A DNA stretch of 9,078 nucleotides from Pseudomonadota bacterium (GTDB lineage: Bacteria > Desulfobacterota > Desulfovibrionia > Desulfovibrionales > Desulfovibrionaceae), in assembly GCA_023390395.1 (NCBI GenBank), contig JAEWCY010000117.1, forward strand, positions 1 through 9,078, in the 5' to 3' direction. This document shows, piece by piece, positions 1-7,855 of the stretch; positions within the stretch are counted from its first letter, which is position 1; the number at the start of each line of letters is the position of its first letter. The position numbers were made by a program, and so were the translations under genes. Under the pieces are notes generated by a model. That model was given only the letters and a program-made list of their open reading frames with translations. It was not told the origin of the DNA and ran no database searches.

Positions 1-38
1 GCCCCCTCCCTCCCCAAAAACTTTTCAAGGGGGAGACG

Positions 39-56
39 TCCTGCCCTGCGGCAGGA
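39..56. repeat. Short GC-rich hairpin in the leader region
   Basis: Positions 1-180 hold no convincing gene. They contain a perfect 7-bp inverted repeat (TCCTGCC / GGCAGGA, 4-nt loop CTGC) at 39-56. No T-run follows it on the plus strand. It could be the remains of a terminator of a gene to the left or part of the leader of the gene at 181. No promoter with recognisable boxes is visible. The segment at 1-35 is rich in C-runs and A/T-runs and could belong to an upstream terminator. Confidence 0.3.
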
Positions 57-180
57 GTAGGGCAGGCGGGCGGCGAGGGCAAGGGGGAAGTCGCTCGCGC
101 CCTTGCTGGCGAAGCGCGGCGGGGCTAAGGCTCGGCCGAGGCCTGGGCATGCCGGGCCAAGACCCGAAAAGGAGACGGTC

Positions 181-1044
181 ATGGGCGAGAAAGCGGAAAG
201 CGCCGGACAGGGCGGCTGGGTGGCCAAGGCGGCCGCCGGGCGCAGCCTCGACGAACAGATCGCGGCCGTGCGCGAACAGGGCAACCACGGCGCGCCCTCG
301 GTGCTGCGGGCCATGGCCCTGGCGGCGAGCGGCCTTGGCCAGCCGGCCCGGACGGCTCCGAGCGCCCTGGTCTTCGGCTGCTACAGGCCGTTCAGCACGC
401 CCTACGTCGTGCGGGACGCGGCCGAACTGCTCACGCGCCTCGGCGTGGGCTTCACCTGGCTGGAAAAGGAATATTGCTGCGGCCTGCCCCTGCTTCACCA
501 GGGCGGCAAGGAGCGGGCCGGCGAGGTCCTGGGCGTGGCCCGGGAAGCCCTTCTCGCCAACCGGGACAATGCGGCGGCCAAGGGCGCGACGCGCCTCGTC
601 TACTGCTGCGCCGGCTGCGCCCACGCCGCCAAGGGGGCCCTGCCGGAAAGCGCCGGGGACCATGTCTACATCCTCGACGCGCTGCTCGACGCCCTGGGAA
701 CGCGGCCGCTTGCCGTCGCGCCCCGGCGCCTGGCCTATTTCGAGGGCTGCCATGCCTCCTACCGCAAGCCTTTTCCCGACGCCGGCCTGGACTGGCCGCG
801 CTACCGCCGCTTCCTGGACGGCCTGGCCGGCCTGGAAGTGGTCGACGCGCCGCGAAACCTCTGCTGCAAGGTCGCGGCGGACAAGATCGTGTCCTGGGTG
901 GCGGCCCAAGGCCTGGACGAGCTCGTGTGCGCCTGCTCGGGCTGCAACGTGGCCCTGCGCCAGGCGGCGGCCGGCCGCGACCGGCCGATGCGGGTGAAAA
1001 GCTCCCTCGAACTGCTCTCCGAGGCGCTGGGGGCGGCGTCCTAG
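181..1044 (+). CDS. CCG-domain (cysteine-rich) iron-sulfur protein, HdrB-like
   Basis: The product is a soluble protein of 287 aa with two cysteine-rich CCG-type modules, as in heterodisulfide reductase subunit B, GlpC and LutA. In those families the modules bind an unusual iron-sulfur cluster or contribute to thiol/disulfide or quinone chemistry. Module 1 has C67, C99-C100-G and C143-A-G-C146. Module 2 has C190, C228-C229 and C252-S-G-C255, but the usual Gly after the Cys pair is Lys230. No ferredoxin CX2CX2CX3C motif, membrane segment or signal peptide is seen, so electrons probably come from a partner not in this window. The ATG at 181 is chosen because AGGAG lies 6-8 nt upstream; a longer reading from a TTG at 103 has no ribosome binding site. 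The gene stands alone on the plus strand and converges on the transporter at 1041-1991. The fold is clear, but the substrate is unknown. Confidence 0.85.
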   Translation: MGEKAESAGQGGWVAKAAAGRSLDEQIAAVREQGNHGAPSVLRAMALAASGLGQPARTAPSALVFGCYRPFSTPYVVRDAAELLTRLGVGFTWLEKEYCCGLPLLHQGGKERAGEVLGVAREALLANRDNAAAKGATRLVYCCAGCAHAAKGALPESAGDHVYILDALLDALGTRPLAVAPRRLAYFEGCHASYRKPFPDAGLDWPRYRRFLDGLAGLEVVDAPRNLCCKVAADKIVSWVAAQGLDELVCACSGCNVALRQAAAGRDRPMRVKSSLELLSEALGAAS

Positions 1045-1991
1045 ACCTGACGGCAGACGTAGAGCACGAGCCCGACCACGGCCAGGGCGATGCCGGCCGC
1101 GCCCATGATCCCGGGCCAGGGGGCCCCCAGGAGCAGGGTTTCGCCCAGCAGCGAAAACACCACCTCCAGGGACTGGGTGGCGTCGGTGGCGGCCAGCTCG
1201 TAGGCGGTCTTCGCCCGGCTCCTGGCCCGAAGGAACAGCGTGGTGGCGATCACGCCCGAAAAAAGCGCCACCAGGGCCGTGCGCGCCACCTGACCGGACG
1301 AGGGCGGCGGCGGCTGCGTCGCGGCCACGAGGCAGAGCCAGAAGGGGATCGAACCAATGGTGAGCAGCAGGGTGGGCGCGCGGCCGGCGTCCAGGGCGGG
1401 TTGCGCGATGTGTGGAATGCGCGAGAGCAGGCCCGTCCTGCCGCCGCCGCCGTGGCGGGCCTCCCAGACCAGCTGGTTGCCCAGGGGATAGGCGAAGGCG
1501 GCCACGAGCACGGCGGCCACGCCCCAAAGGCTCCCCAGGTCGGCCGCCTGCCCGGCCTGCTCCACGTTGACCAGCACGATGCCGGCGAAGATGAGCGCCG
1601 TGAAGAAAAGCCCCTTGGCCGGCACCTTGCGGCCGAGCAGGGCCAGCACCACGGGTGTGGCCAGGATCGTGGCCTGCCAGGTGGTGGCCACCACCCAGCC
1701 CGGGGAGAAGACCGAGGCCAGGGTCACGCCGGCGTAGAACACGCCGAAGCCGACGGACCCGGCCAGGGTCCAGAACACGGGATGCTCGGCGAAAAGGCGC
1801 AGCGTCGCCCCCAGGGCGCGCGGCCCGCCGGACGCCAGGGTCCAGGCCGCGAGGATGGGCAGCATGAAGGCGTAGCGCAGCCCGGCCGACCAGACCCACG
1901 GCCCGCCCTCCAGGCTCATGGCCCGGTTGAGCACGAAGGTGCTGGAGAAAAAAAGGGCGGCCATGGCCCCGAGAAAAAGCAGACGGGCCAC
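1041..1991 (-). CDS. DMT-superfamily transporter (EamA / EmrE-like exporter)
   Basis: The product is an integral inner-membrane protein of 316 aa with about ten hydrophobic helices, arranged as two five-helix halves as in the drug/metabolite transporter superfamily. The first half has the motif LRYAFMLP near residue 40 and the stretch TTWQATI near residue 125. The style resembles the family annotated as putative multidrug resistance efflux transporters (EmrE, PF13536); that subfamily call is from memory. The substrate is unknown. The start is a GTG at 1989-1991 with a poor ribosome binding site, only 9 bp after the stop of the HD-domain gene, so translational coupling is likely. An internal ATG at residue 10 is an alternative start. 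It is the last gene of a three-gene minus-strand run. Its TAG stop shares the bases CTAG with the stop of the convergent gene. Confidence 0.8.
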   Translation of the reverse strand: MARLLFLGAMAALFFSSTFVLNRAMSLEGGPWVWSAGLRYAFMLPILAAWTLASGGPRALGATLRLFAEHPVFWTLAGSVGFGVFYAGVTLASVFSPGWVVATTWQATILATPVVLALLGRKVPAKGLFFTALIFAGIVLVNVEQAGQAADLGSLWGVAAVLVAAFAYPLGNQLVWEARHGGGGRTGLLSRIPHIAQPALDAGRAPTLLLTIGSIPFWLCLVAATQPPPPSSGQVARTALVALFSGVIATTLFLRARSRAKTAYELAATDATQSLEVVFSLLGETLLLGAPWPGIMGAAGIALAVVGLVLYVCRQV

Positions 1992-2000
1992 GGACGCCGC

Positions 2001-2558
2001 TCAGGCCAGCCCGGTCTCGGCGGCCACGCCGGCCATGGCCGCGATGGCGATGGCCAAAAATTCGTCCAGGGGCAGCCCGGCCTTTTCGCACTCCAGGATG
2101 TTGGCCCGGCGGACGTTGGCGGCGAAGGCCTTGTCCTTCATCTTCTTCTTGATGCTCTTGGGGGCCATGCCTTCCATGCGGTCCGGCCGCACCAGGGCGG
2201 CGGCGCTGATGATGCCCGTGACGGACTCGGCGGCGCGCAGGGCGTAGTCGAAGGCGCTTTGGGGCGCGACGCCGGTGTGCTCGTCGTTGTGGGCGGCGAT
2301 GGCGCGCATCGCCTCTTCGGGGAGCGCCCCCTCGGGCAACGCCTCGCGCAGGGCCAGGCCGTGGCGGGCCGGATCGGCGGCGGTGCGGGGATAGTCCAGG
2401 TCGTGGACCAGGCCCGTCGTCCCCCACAGTTCGGGGTCGTGGCCCAATCGCTCGGCCAGGGCCCGCATGACGGCCTCGGTCTGGCGGCCGTGGGCCACCA
2501 GGCCGTGGTTGGGGTTCTCGGCCAGGACCAGGGCCAGGGCGGATTGGCGGTCGATCAT
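2001..2558 (-). CDS. HD-domain metal-dependent phosphohydrolase
   Basis: The product is a soluble protein of 185 aa with the HD-superfamily metal-binding signature: H23, the H52-D53 pair (in LVHDLDY), H66, H90 (in AAHND) and D104. Such proteins are metal-dependent phosphohydrolases, often acting on nucleotides. The C-terminal half carries a basic segment (SIKKKMKDKAF, near residue 134) seen in small stand-alone HD hydrolases of anaerobes (COG2316-like, from memory). The substrate cannot be named. The ATG start at 2558 has AAGGA 6 nt upstream, and that Shine-Dalgarno overlaps the TAA stop of the upstream small gene. The exporter follows 9 bp downstream, so the three genes are probably one operon. 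Confidence 0.85.
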   Translation of the reverse strand: MIDRQSALALVLAENPNHGLVAHGRQTEAVMRALAERLGHDPELWGTTGLVHDLDYPRTAADPARHGLALREALPEGALPEEAMRAIAAHNDEHTGVAPQSAFDYALRAAESVTGIISAAALVRPDRMEGMAPKSIKKKMKDKAFAANVRRANILECEKAGLPLDEFLAIAIAAMAGVAAETGLA

Positions 2559-2567
2559 GAGGCGTCC

Positions 2568-2816
2568 TTATTCGGCGGCGGGCGGATTGAGCGCGTCGAC
2601 GTCGGCCTGGATGTCGCGCAGCACGCGCACGGCGAAGGCCACGGCCACGCGCTTGGCGTCGTCGAGGTTGGGAATCTTGTCCTTGAGGGAGCGCTTGCCG
2701 ACCTGGATCTTCCAGCCCGGCGCGCCCATCTTTTCGTGTATGACCGTAACGAGAAGGGCCCGGCCGAGATTGATGTAATGCGTGCTGTCGTCGTGTCGCG
2801 TCCATTCGGGAGTCAT
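2568..2816 (-). CDS. Small conserved-looking protein of unknown function
   Basis: This is an 82-aa protein not recognised as any known family. It has no signal peptide or membrane helix. It is charged, with a central beta-like segment (ALLVTVIHEKMG) and a C-terminal helix-prone half (DDAKRVAVAFAVRVLRDIQADVDAL). The start is an ATG with GGAGG 4 nt upstream. It is the first gene of the run with the HD hydrolase and the DMT exporter; its stop lies inside the ribosome binding site of the next gene. The strong ribosome binding site, G/C-rich third positions and tight spacing support a real gene. Whether it works with the HD hydrolase is unknown. Confidence 0.7.
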   Translation of the reverse strand: MTPEWTRHDDSTHYINLGRALLVTVIHEKMGAPGWKIQVGKRSLKDKIPNLDDAKRVAVAFAVRVLRDIQADVDALNPPAAE

Positions 2817-2849
2817 GTCGCCTCCAAGGGAAACGGGCCGTATGTCGGC

Positions 2850-2877
2850 AGAATAGCACGATGCGCCGCCGGGGCAA
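2850..2877 (-). promoter_or_regulatory. Possible sigma-70-type promoter for the 2816-1041 run
   Basis: On the minus strand TTGCCC (2877-2872) and TATTCT (2855-2850) are separated by 16 bp, each matching 4 of 6 consensus bases. They lie in the 84-bp gap between the kinase stop and the small gene start, giving a leader of about 25 nt. This is a weak match, supported mainly by position. Confidence 0.3.
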
Positions 2878-2900
2878 AGGGGCGCGCCGAGCGCCGGGCG

Positions 2901-5012
2901 CTATTTGGGAAAACGCAGGGTGAACACGGCCCCTTCGTCGTCGTTGGCGGCCGTCGCCTCGCCCCCGAGCTGGCGGGACAGGTTGGCCACGAGCTGCATG
3001 CCGAGCGTCGGCGTCTCGTCGATCCGGAAATCCTCTGGCAGGCCCGGCCCGTCGTCGGCGACGACGATGGTCACGGTCTGGTCCTGCTCCTCCAGGCGCA
3101 GGCGCAGGATGCCCGTGGGCCGGCCCTGGAAGGCGTGCTTGTAGGCGTTGGTCAGCAGTTCGTTGAGGACGAGGCCGGCGGGCACGGCCTTTTCGATGGG
3201 CACGTCCACCGGGGCGAGGCGGCAGTCGAAGGCCAGTTCCGGGACCTTGTGGTCGTGGCCGAACAGGCGCGGCAACAAATCCCGGATGTAGTCGTCGAGG
3301 CGGATGCGCGAGAGGCTGGTGGAGCGGTAGAGTTCCTCGTGGACCAGGGCCATGGAGGCGATGCGGTGCCGGCTTTCGCGAAAGCTCTCCAGGGCCGAGG
3401 GGTCGCTGACCTTCTCCTCCTGGAGGTAGAGCAGGCCGGAGATGATTTGCAGGTTGTTCTTCACCCGGTGGTGGATTTCCTTGAGCAGGATCTCCTTTTC
3501 CGCCAGGGAGTCGCGCAGTTCCTTTTCCGCGTGCACCCTGGCCGTGACGTCCCTGTCCACGCCGCGGTAGCCCTTGAAGACGCCGGTCTCGTCGTGCCAG
3601 GGCACGGCGCTGGTCAGGACGCAGCATTTCCCGCCGTCGCTGGTCGTGCGCCACACGGTCAGGTCGCGAAGGGGCGACCGGGACGCCTTGGCCTGGGCGA
3701 AGGCCGCCCTGAAGGCCTCCTCCTCGCCCGGGGCCAGAAAGTCGAAGGGCGTCCTGCCCAGGAGCGCGGCCGGGTCGTAGCCCAGGGTCCGGCTGACCTT
3801 CTGGCTTACGTAGACGTAGCGGTCCTCCTCGTCGGTCTCCCAGATCCAGTCGGCCATGCTCATGGCGATGTGGGCCATGCGCTCCTGGCTCTGGCGCAGG
3901 GCGGTCAGGGCCTGTTCCCGGGCGGCTTCGTGGGCGGACAGCAGCCGCGCCATGGCGTCGAGGGTCCTGGCCACCTTGCCGATGCCGGTCTCGCCGTGGG
4001 GCAGGTCCGTGCGGGCGGAAAGGTCGCCCTGGCCGATGCGGTCGGCGGTGGCGGCGATGCGGTCCAGCCGCCGGGCGATGACCGCGCCGCCGAGGAACCA
4101 GGCCACGGAAAAGGCCAGCACGGCGGCGACAGCCAGGAAAAGCAGGTTGCCGGCCAGGGCCTGGCTCGCCGGCCCCAGGACGCTGGCCTCGGGCAGTCCG
4201 ACCACGAAATACATGTAGGGCGGTTGGCCCGGGGCGAGGGACAGCTTCTCGAAGGCGTAAAAGCGCCGGTGGCCGTCGGAGCCGGTGAAGCGCACCACGC
4301 CCTGGTTCTGGGCGCTGGAGGACATGGCCTGCCAGACCTCTTCGCGGATGGGCGCTCCCGTGGGGTTGGTGGGCGATCTGGGGCGGTAGTAGAGGCGCAC
4401 GCCCCGATGGTCGGTGACGCCGAGGACCGCGCCCTCGGGCATGAGCAGCCGTTCGAAGCCGTCATCGAGGCTCGACAGCCTGATGGAGGCGACGAGCAGG
4501 CCGGCCACGCGTCCCGAGGCGTCCCGAAAGGGCTGGGCGAAGGGAAAGGCGGGATCGTAGCCCGTGCGGCTGAGGATGTACTCCCCGGCGCTGAAGCCTT
4601 CCATGCTCATGGCTTCGGCGAAGTGCTTGCGGTCGGCCAGGTTCACCTGGCCCGTGGGAAGGCCGGAGGCGACGACGTCGCCTTTGCGGTCCACGGCCAG
4701 GATGTTGATGTACAGGGGATTGTCGCGCAGCAGGGAAGCGAACAGCGTGCCGCAGGCGGCGGCGTCCATGCGCCTGATCTCGGGCATGGCGGCCAGGGTG
4801 GCCAGGAGCAGGCGCGTGCTTTCGGTGACGCGGATCTGGACCTGGGCCATGGCGGCGGCGGCGCGGTGGGCCTCCATGGTGGCCTCGGCCACGAGGTGGT
4901 CGCGACGGACGATGCCGTCGTAGACCTGCAGGGCCAGGGCCGGCAGCACGGCCAGGAGCGTCATGAGCACGAGCCCCGCCCGAATGGAGAGCGTGAGGGG
5001 AACGCGCTTCAC
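2901..5012 (-). CDS. Sensor histidine kinase, Cache-HAMP-PAS-HisKA_2-HATPase
   Basis: The product is a membrane sensor kinase of 703 aa. Order: membrane helix 1 (about 10-29), periplasmic double-Cache-like sensor (about 35-275), membrane helix 2 (about 287-310), HAMP (about 311-363), PAS (about 375-490), HisKA_2 dimerisation/phosphoacceptor region with EIHHRVKNNLQ (H514/H515, the second being the likelier site), then HATPase with N-box N617-E618 and N622, G1 box DDGPG (653-657) and a G2 box at LGMQL (670-674). All key ATP-binding residues are present. The ligand is unknown; Cache domains commonly bind small organic acids, amino acids or amines. The start is GTG at 5012 with GGGAG about 6-8 nt upstream; the ATG two bases earlier runs straight into a stop. 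It lies 34 bp after the YqjK-like gene, so it is probably the last gene of that series. No response regulator is adjacent. A GC-rich palindrome (2890-2902) overlaps its stop and could weakly terminate transcription. Confidence 0.9.
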   Translation of the reverse strand: MKRVPLTLSIRAGLVLMTLLAVLPALALQVYDGIVRRDHLVAEATMEAHRAAAAMAQVQIRVTESTRLLLATLAAMPEIRRMDAAACGTLFASLLRDNPLYINILAVDRKGDVVASGLPTGQVNLADRKHFAEAMSMEGFSAGEYILSRTGYDPAFPFAQPFRDASGRVAGLLVASIRLSSLDDGFERLLMPEGAVLGVTDHRGVRLYYRPRSPTNPTGAPIREEVWQAMSSSAQNQGVVRFTGSDGHRRFYAFEKLSLAPGQPPYMYFVVGLPEASVLGPASQALAGNLLFLAVAAVLAFSVAWFLGGAVIARRLDRIAATADRIGQGDLSARTDLPHGETGIGKVARTLDAMARLLSAHEAAREQALTALRQSQERMAHIAMSMADWIWETDEEDRYVYVSQKVSRTLGYDPAALLGRTPFDFLAPGEEEAFRAAFAQAKASRSPLRDLTVWRTTSDGGKCCVLTSAVPWHDETGVFKGYRGVDRDVTARVHAEKELRDSLAEKEILLKEIHHRVKNNLQIISGLLYLQEEKVSDPSALESFRESRHRIASMALVHEELYRSTSLSRIRLDDYIRDLLPRLFGHDHKVPELAFDCRLAPVDVPIEKAVPAGLVLNELLTNAYKHAFQGRPTGILRLRLEEQDQTVTIVVADDGPGLPEDFRIDETPTLGMQLVANLSRQLGGEATAANDDEGAVFTLRFPK

Positions 5013-5046
5013 ATGCTTCTCCCGCTTGGGTCTCGCCCGGGCCGGG

Positions 5047-5238
5047 TCAGCGCCGGCGAGCCAGCCCGAGCAGCCGGCTGACGAGGTCCATGCCGTCGGC
5101 CAGGCGCGCCCACTGGCGGGCCGCGCCGGTCCTTACAAGTCCCCATTCGAGGCCGAGCAGCCGGCGATGCAGCGCGCTGCGCGCGAGCAGGCGCTTTTTC
5201 TCGTCCTCCAGGGCGCGCAGCCGGCCGTCTAGAAACAT
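5047..5238 (-). CDS. YqjK-like small protein
   Basis: The product has 63 aa and is highly basic and helix-prone, with a charged N-terminal half rich in Arg/Lys/Glu and Trp residues near 32 and 43. It has no clear membrane helix. By itself it would be called hypothetical. The call comes from position: it directly follows a DUF883 gene and a YqjE-like gene, the order of yqjD-yqjE-yqjK in enterobacteria, and it shares the short basic, Trp-containing plan of YqjK. The start ATG at 5238 has AAGGA 6 nt upstream and overlaps the end of the YqjE-like gene by 10 bp. The molecular role of YqjK is not established. Confidence 0.65.
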   Translation of the reverse strand: MFLDGRLRALEDEKKRLLARSALHRRLLGLEWGLVRTGAARQWARLADGMDLVSRLLGLARRR

Positions 5239-5606
5239 TCCCTGTCCTTTCGGAGTTCCTGGATGCTTTCCGTGAAAAGGCGCGGCGCCCGGGCCAGCCT
5301 GGCCCGTACCCGGGCCAACAGCAGCGCGCCCGCGCCAAGGGCCAGGACCGCCCCCGCGGCGGCGGCCAGGGCCCGATAGGGCGGCGGCGCGAAAAGCACG
5401 GCGGCCAGCAGCGCCAGACCCAGGCCCACGGCCAGCAACCCGCAGCCGAGGCAGGCCAGGATCACGACCTGGGCCAGGCGCACGGCCGCCTCCCTGGCCT
5501 CGATGCCGGCCAGTTCCAGGCGCGCCGCCGCCAGGTCGGCCAGCACGGCGGCGATGGTCCCGCCGGCGTCGAGCAGGTCGGCCAGGGGACCGGACTTGGC
5601 CGACAT
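5229..5606 (-). CDS. YqjE-like (phage holin superfamily III) membrane protein
   Basis: The product has 125 aa: an amphipathic N-terminal region, two long hydrophobic helices (about 44-71 and 76-98), then a basic C-terminal tail. This is the plan of the YqjE / holin-like family (PF07332), which are inner-membrane proteins and not lytic phage genes. It starts at an ATG only 1 bp after the DUF883 stop, with a weak CAGG upstream, so it is probably translated by coupling. It overlaps the next gene by 10 bp. In enterobacteria the equivalent operon is linked to stationary phase and osmotic stress; a similar role here is inference. Confidence 0.8.
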   Translation of the reverse strand: MSAKSGPLADLLDAGGTIAAVLADLAAARLELAGIEAREAAVRLAQVVILACLGCGLLAVGLGLALLAAVLFAPPPYRALAAAAGAVLALGAGALLLARVRARLARAPRLFTESIQELRKDRECF

Positions 5607-5607
5607 G

Positions 5608-5913
5608 CTAGCGCCTGCTCATGAACCAGCCAAGGAGCAGCCCGCCGAGAAAGGCGCCGCCGATGACGTGGTAGGGCTTGTCGCGCACCATGCGGTCGGC
5701 CGCGGCCGCGGCGTCGTCGAAGGTCGTGTCGAGGATGCCGCCCAGTTCGTCGTACTTGCTCCTGGCCGCGGCCAGACGGTCCTCGAGCTGGGCCCGGGCC
5801 TTCTTGATCCGGTCGTCGGCCTCGCCGGCCGTGGCGTCGAGCAACGTCCCGGCATGGCGAACGATCTCGCGCAGCTCCTTGGCCGCCTCTTCGGAATATG
5901 TTCGTCTGGCCAT
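5608..5913 (-). CDS. DUF883 / ElaB-YqjD family protein
   Basis: The product has 101 aa, with a long charged, coiled-coil-like helix over about residues 8-75 and one C-terminal membrane helix with a glycine-rich face (GGAFLGGLLLGW, about 86-97) ending in SRR. This is the hallmark of ElaB/YqjD/YgaM proteins, C-tail-anchored in the inner membrane. In E. coli YqjD binds ribosomes in stationary phase. The ATG at 5913 is preferred because GGAGGA lies 6 nt upstream. A longer form from the ATG at 5964 (17 more residues) is possible, since an AGGAAAGGGG sequence precedes it and it would overlap the end of the kinase gene by 8 bp. It is followed closely by YqjE- and YqjK-like genes. Confidence 0.85.
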   Translation of the reverse strand: MARRTYSEEAAKELREIVRHAGTLLDATAGEADDRIKKARAQLEDRLAAARSKYDELGGILDTTFDDAAAAADRMVRDKPYHVIGGAFLGGLLLGWFMSRR

Positions 5914-5956
5914 GAGGTTTCCTCCGGGATGAGGTTGTCGGTTCTCCTTGTCAGAA

Positions 5957-7855
5957 TTAACCATTTGCCCCTTTCCTGTCCATGGGGTCCACGGATGGGA
6001 CGGGGGATGCGCCGTCGGGCAGGATCGCCGGCAGGATCAGGGTGAAGACGCTGCCTTCTCCGGGCTTGCTGGCGAGATGCAGACGGCCGCCCATGCCGGC
6101 GGCCAGCAGGGCGCACAGGGTGAGCCCGAGGCCCGTGCCGCGGTAGGGCCGGGTGGTCGAGCCGTCGACCTGGGCGAAGGGCTCGAAGATCCGGGCATGC
6201 TTTTCCGGGGGAATGCCGATGCCGGTGTCGGCCACGGCGAAGACCAGCCGGCCGGCCTCGGCCGGGTCGCGCCCCGGGCCCACGGTCAGGCGCACCTCGC
6301 CGGCGCCGGTGAACTTCACGGCGTTGTCCAGAAGGTTGTCGAGGGCCTGGCGCACCCGGGCCGTATCGCCCACGGCGGTCGCCGGCGCGTCCGGGGCCGG
6401 GGAGAAGGCCAAGGCCAGACCCTTGGCCGCGGCCCGGTCGGCCTGGCTGGCCAGGGCTTGGCGGGCCAGCTCGCGGGGATCGTAGGCCTCGCGGGAGAGC
6501 TTGAGCCGGCCGGACCGGATGCGGGAGACGTCGAGGATGTCGTTGAGAAGGGCCATGAGCCCTTCGCCGGCCTGCTCCAGGGCGGCGAGAAATTCTTCCT
6601 GACGGTGGGACAGCCCGGAGTCGCGCAGCAAATCCACCATGCCGAGGATGGTGTTCATGGGCGTGCGGACCTCGTGGCTCATGAGCGACAGGAAGCGCAG
6701 TTGGGTCTGGCTGGCCGCCTCGGCCGCCTCTTTGGCCAGGACCAGGGCCTGCTCCATGGCTTTCCGATCGGTGATGTCCACGGCCACGGACAGCAGGCAG
6801 GTCTGGCCGTAGGCTTCCAGGGGGATGCCGGAATAGAGGGCCGTGCCGCGACGGCCTTGCTTGGAGCGGTAGTCGAGTTCGAGGTTCTGGATCAGGCCCT
6901 CTCTGCCCACGGTATCGAAAATCCGGTCGCGGTCGCCGGGGGCGATGGAGAAGCCGAGTTCCTCCGGCGTGCGGCCGATGACCTCCTGGCGGGTGAAGTC
7001 CATTCCGGCCAGGAAGGCTTCGTTGACTTCGAGGTAGCGGTTCTCCGGCAGGCTGGCGATGGCGATGGCGGCCGGGGTGAGCCGCAGGATCTTGGCCAGG
7101 CGGTCGCGGCTTTCGGCCAGCATCTGGCGGCTGGCCAGCTCGCGCGTGACGTCGCGGGCGTAGACGGCCAGCCGCCGGCCGCCGTCGGGGCCGGGCGGCA
7201 GGGGGGAGAGGATGTTGTCCAGGGCGCGGCCTTCGCGCACGTCGCTGAAGGCGACGGGGCGGCCCGCATCAAGGGCCTGGCGGTAGCGCTCGCGCCGGGA
7301 GTCCACGATGGCCGGGTCGGTCAGGGCGAGGATGTCGCGGCCGACGAAGTCGTCCATGGCGCAGCCGAAGCGGGCGGCGGCGGTGCGGTTGGCCGAGACG
7401 ACGCGAAAGTCCTCGTCGAGGACCAGGATGGCGTCGCTCGTGGCCTCGAACACGGCTTCGAGCAGGTCGCGCTTGGCGGCGAGTTCGCGCTGGGCTTCCC
7501 GGCGGCGGAGCGTCTCGGCCGCCAAGCGTCGCGAGCGCCGCCAAAGCACGGCCAGGGCCGCCGCCAGGGGCAGGCCGACGAGGAGGCCGGCAAGCGCGTG
7601 GGTCGTGAATTCCTGCCAGGACGCGCGGGGAAGGGTGGCAAGGTCCGCCGCGCCGGCAGCGGCCGGGACGAGGAGGACGGCCAGGACGAAAAAAAAGCCG
7701 ACGGCCCGCGCGCCCTGGCGAGGGGCGGCGGGCGGCCGGCGCGGCGCGGCGGCTACATGAAGGCGTAGGATCCGTGGCCGTGGCTCTGGCGGCGCACCCG
7801 TTCGATCACCGCCGTGCGGTCGTCGGAGACGTTGCCGCCGGGGCTGGTGGCGCAC
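5957..7855 (-). CDS. Membrane PAS-PAS sensor histidine kinase (start uncertain)
   Basis: The C-terminal end at 5957 is secure. Domains in order: a signal-peptide-like hydrophobic stretch (around 7640-7700), a second membrane helix followed by WRRSRR (around 7535-7600), a coiled-coil linker, PAS 1 (from EAVFEATSDAILVLDE), PAS 2 ending DITDRKAMEQ, HisKA with SHEVRTPMN (phosphoacceptor His codon 6674-6676), and HATPase with DNLLDNAVKF, DTGIGIPP and GTGLGL boxes. There is no receiver domain and no nearby response regulator. The N-terminus is a problem: in this frame there is no ATG, GTG or TTG between a GTG at 7855, which lies inside the Nif11 gene without a ribosome binding site and adds an Arg-rich extension, and a GTG at 7549, which removes both hydrophobic segments. 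I give 7855 as the nearest start that keeps them. A rare start codon, or a sequence or frame error, is equally possible. It probably lies in one operon with the Nif11 gene and the DUF883 gene 43 bp downstream. Confidence 0.75.
   Translation of the reverse strand: MRHQPRRQRLRRPHGGDRTGAPPEPRPRILRLHVAAAPRRPPAAPRQGARAVGFFFVLAVLLVPAAAGAADLATLPRASWQEFTTHALAGLLVGLPLAAALAVLWRRSRRLAAETLRRREAQRELAAKRDLLEAVFEATSDAILVLDEDFRVVSANRTAAARFGCAMDDFVGRDILALTDPAIVDSRRERYRQALDAGRPVAFSDVREGRALDNILSPLPPGPDGGRRLAVYARDVTRELASRQMLAESRDRLAKILRLTPAAIAIASLPENRYLEVNEAFLAGMDFTRQEVIGRTPEELGFSIAPGDRDRIFDTVGREGLIQNLELDYRSKQGRRGTALYSGIPLEAYGQTCLLSVAVDITDRKAMEQALVLAKEAAEAASQTQLRFLSLMSHEVRTPMNTILGMVDLLRDSGLSHRQEEFLAALEQAGEGLMALLNDILDVSRIRSGRLKLSREAYDPRELARQALASQADRAAAKGLALAFSPAPDAPATAVGDTARVRQALDNLLDNAVKFTGAGEVRLTVGPGRDPAEAGRLVFAVADTGIGIPPEKHARIFEPFAQVDGSTTRPYRGTGLGLTLCALLAAGMGGRLHLASKPGEGSVFTLILPAILPDGASPVPSVDPMDRKGANG

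Noticed and set aside
474..5081. A very long plus-strand open frame (1535 codons), and a 1209-codon minus-strand frame at 25-3654
   Set aside because: Both are products of the extreme GC content. They run through several genes with clear domains in other frames, and their translations are Gly/Arg/Pro-rich without recognisable motifs.
5229..5606. Holin-like gene as a sign of a prophage
   Set aside because: The YqjE family is chromosomal and sits here in a yqjDEK-like order; no lysin, portal, integrase or other phage gene is present.
5948..7768. A 606-codon plus-strand frame opposite the PAS kinase
   Set aside because: It is the antisense shadow of a gene with unmistakable HisKA, HATPase and PAS motifs; the translation is Gly/Ala/Gln-rich and has no ribosome binding site.
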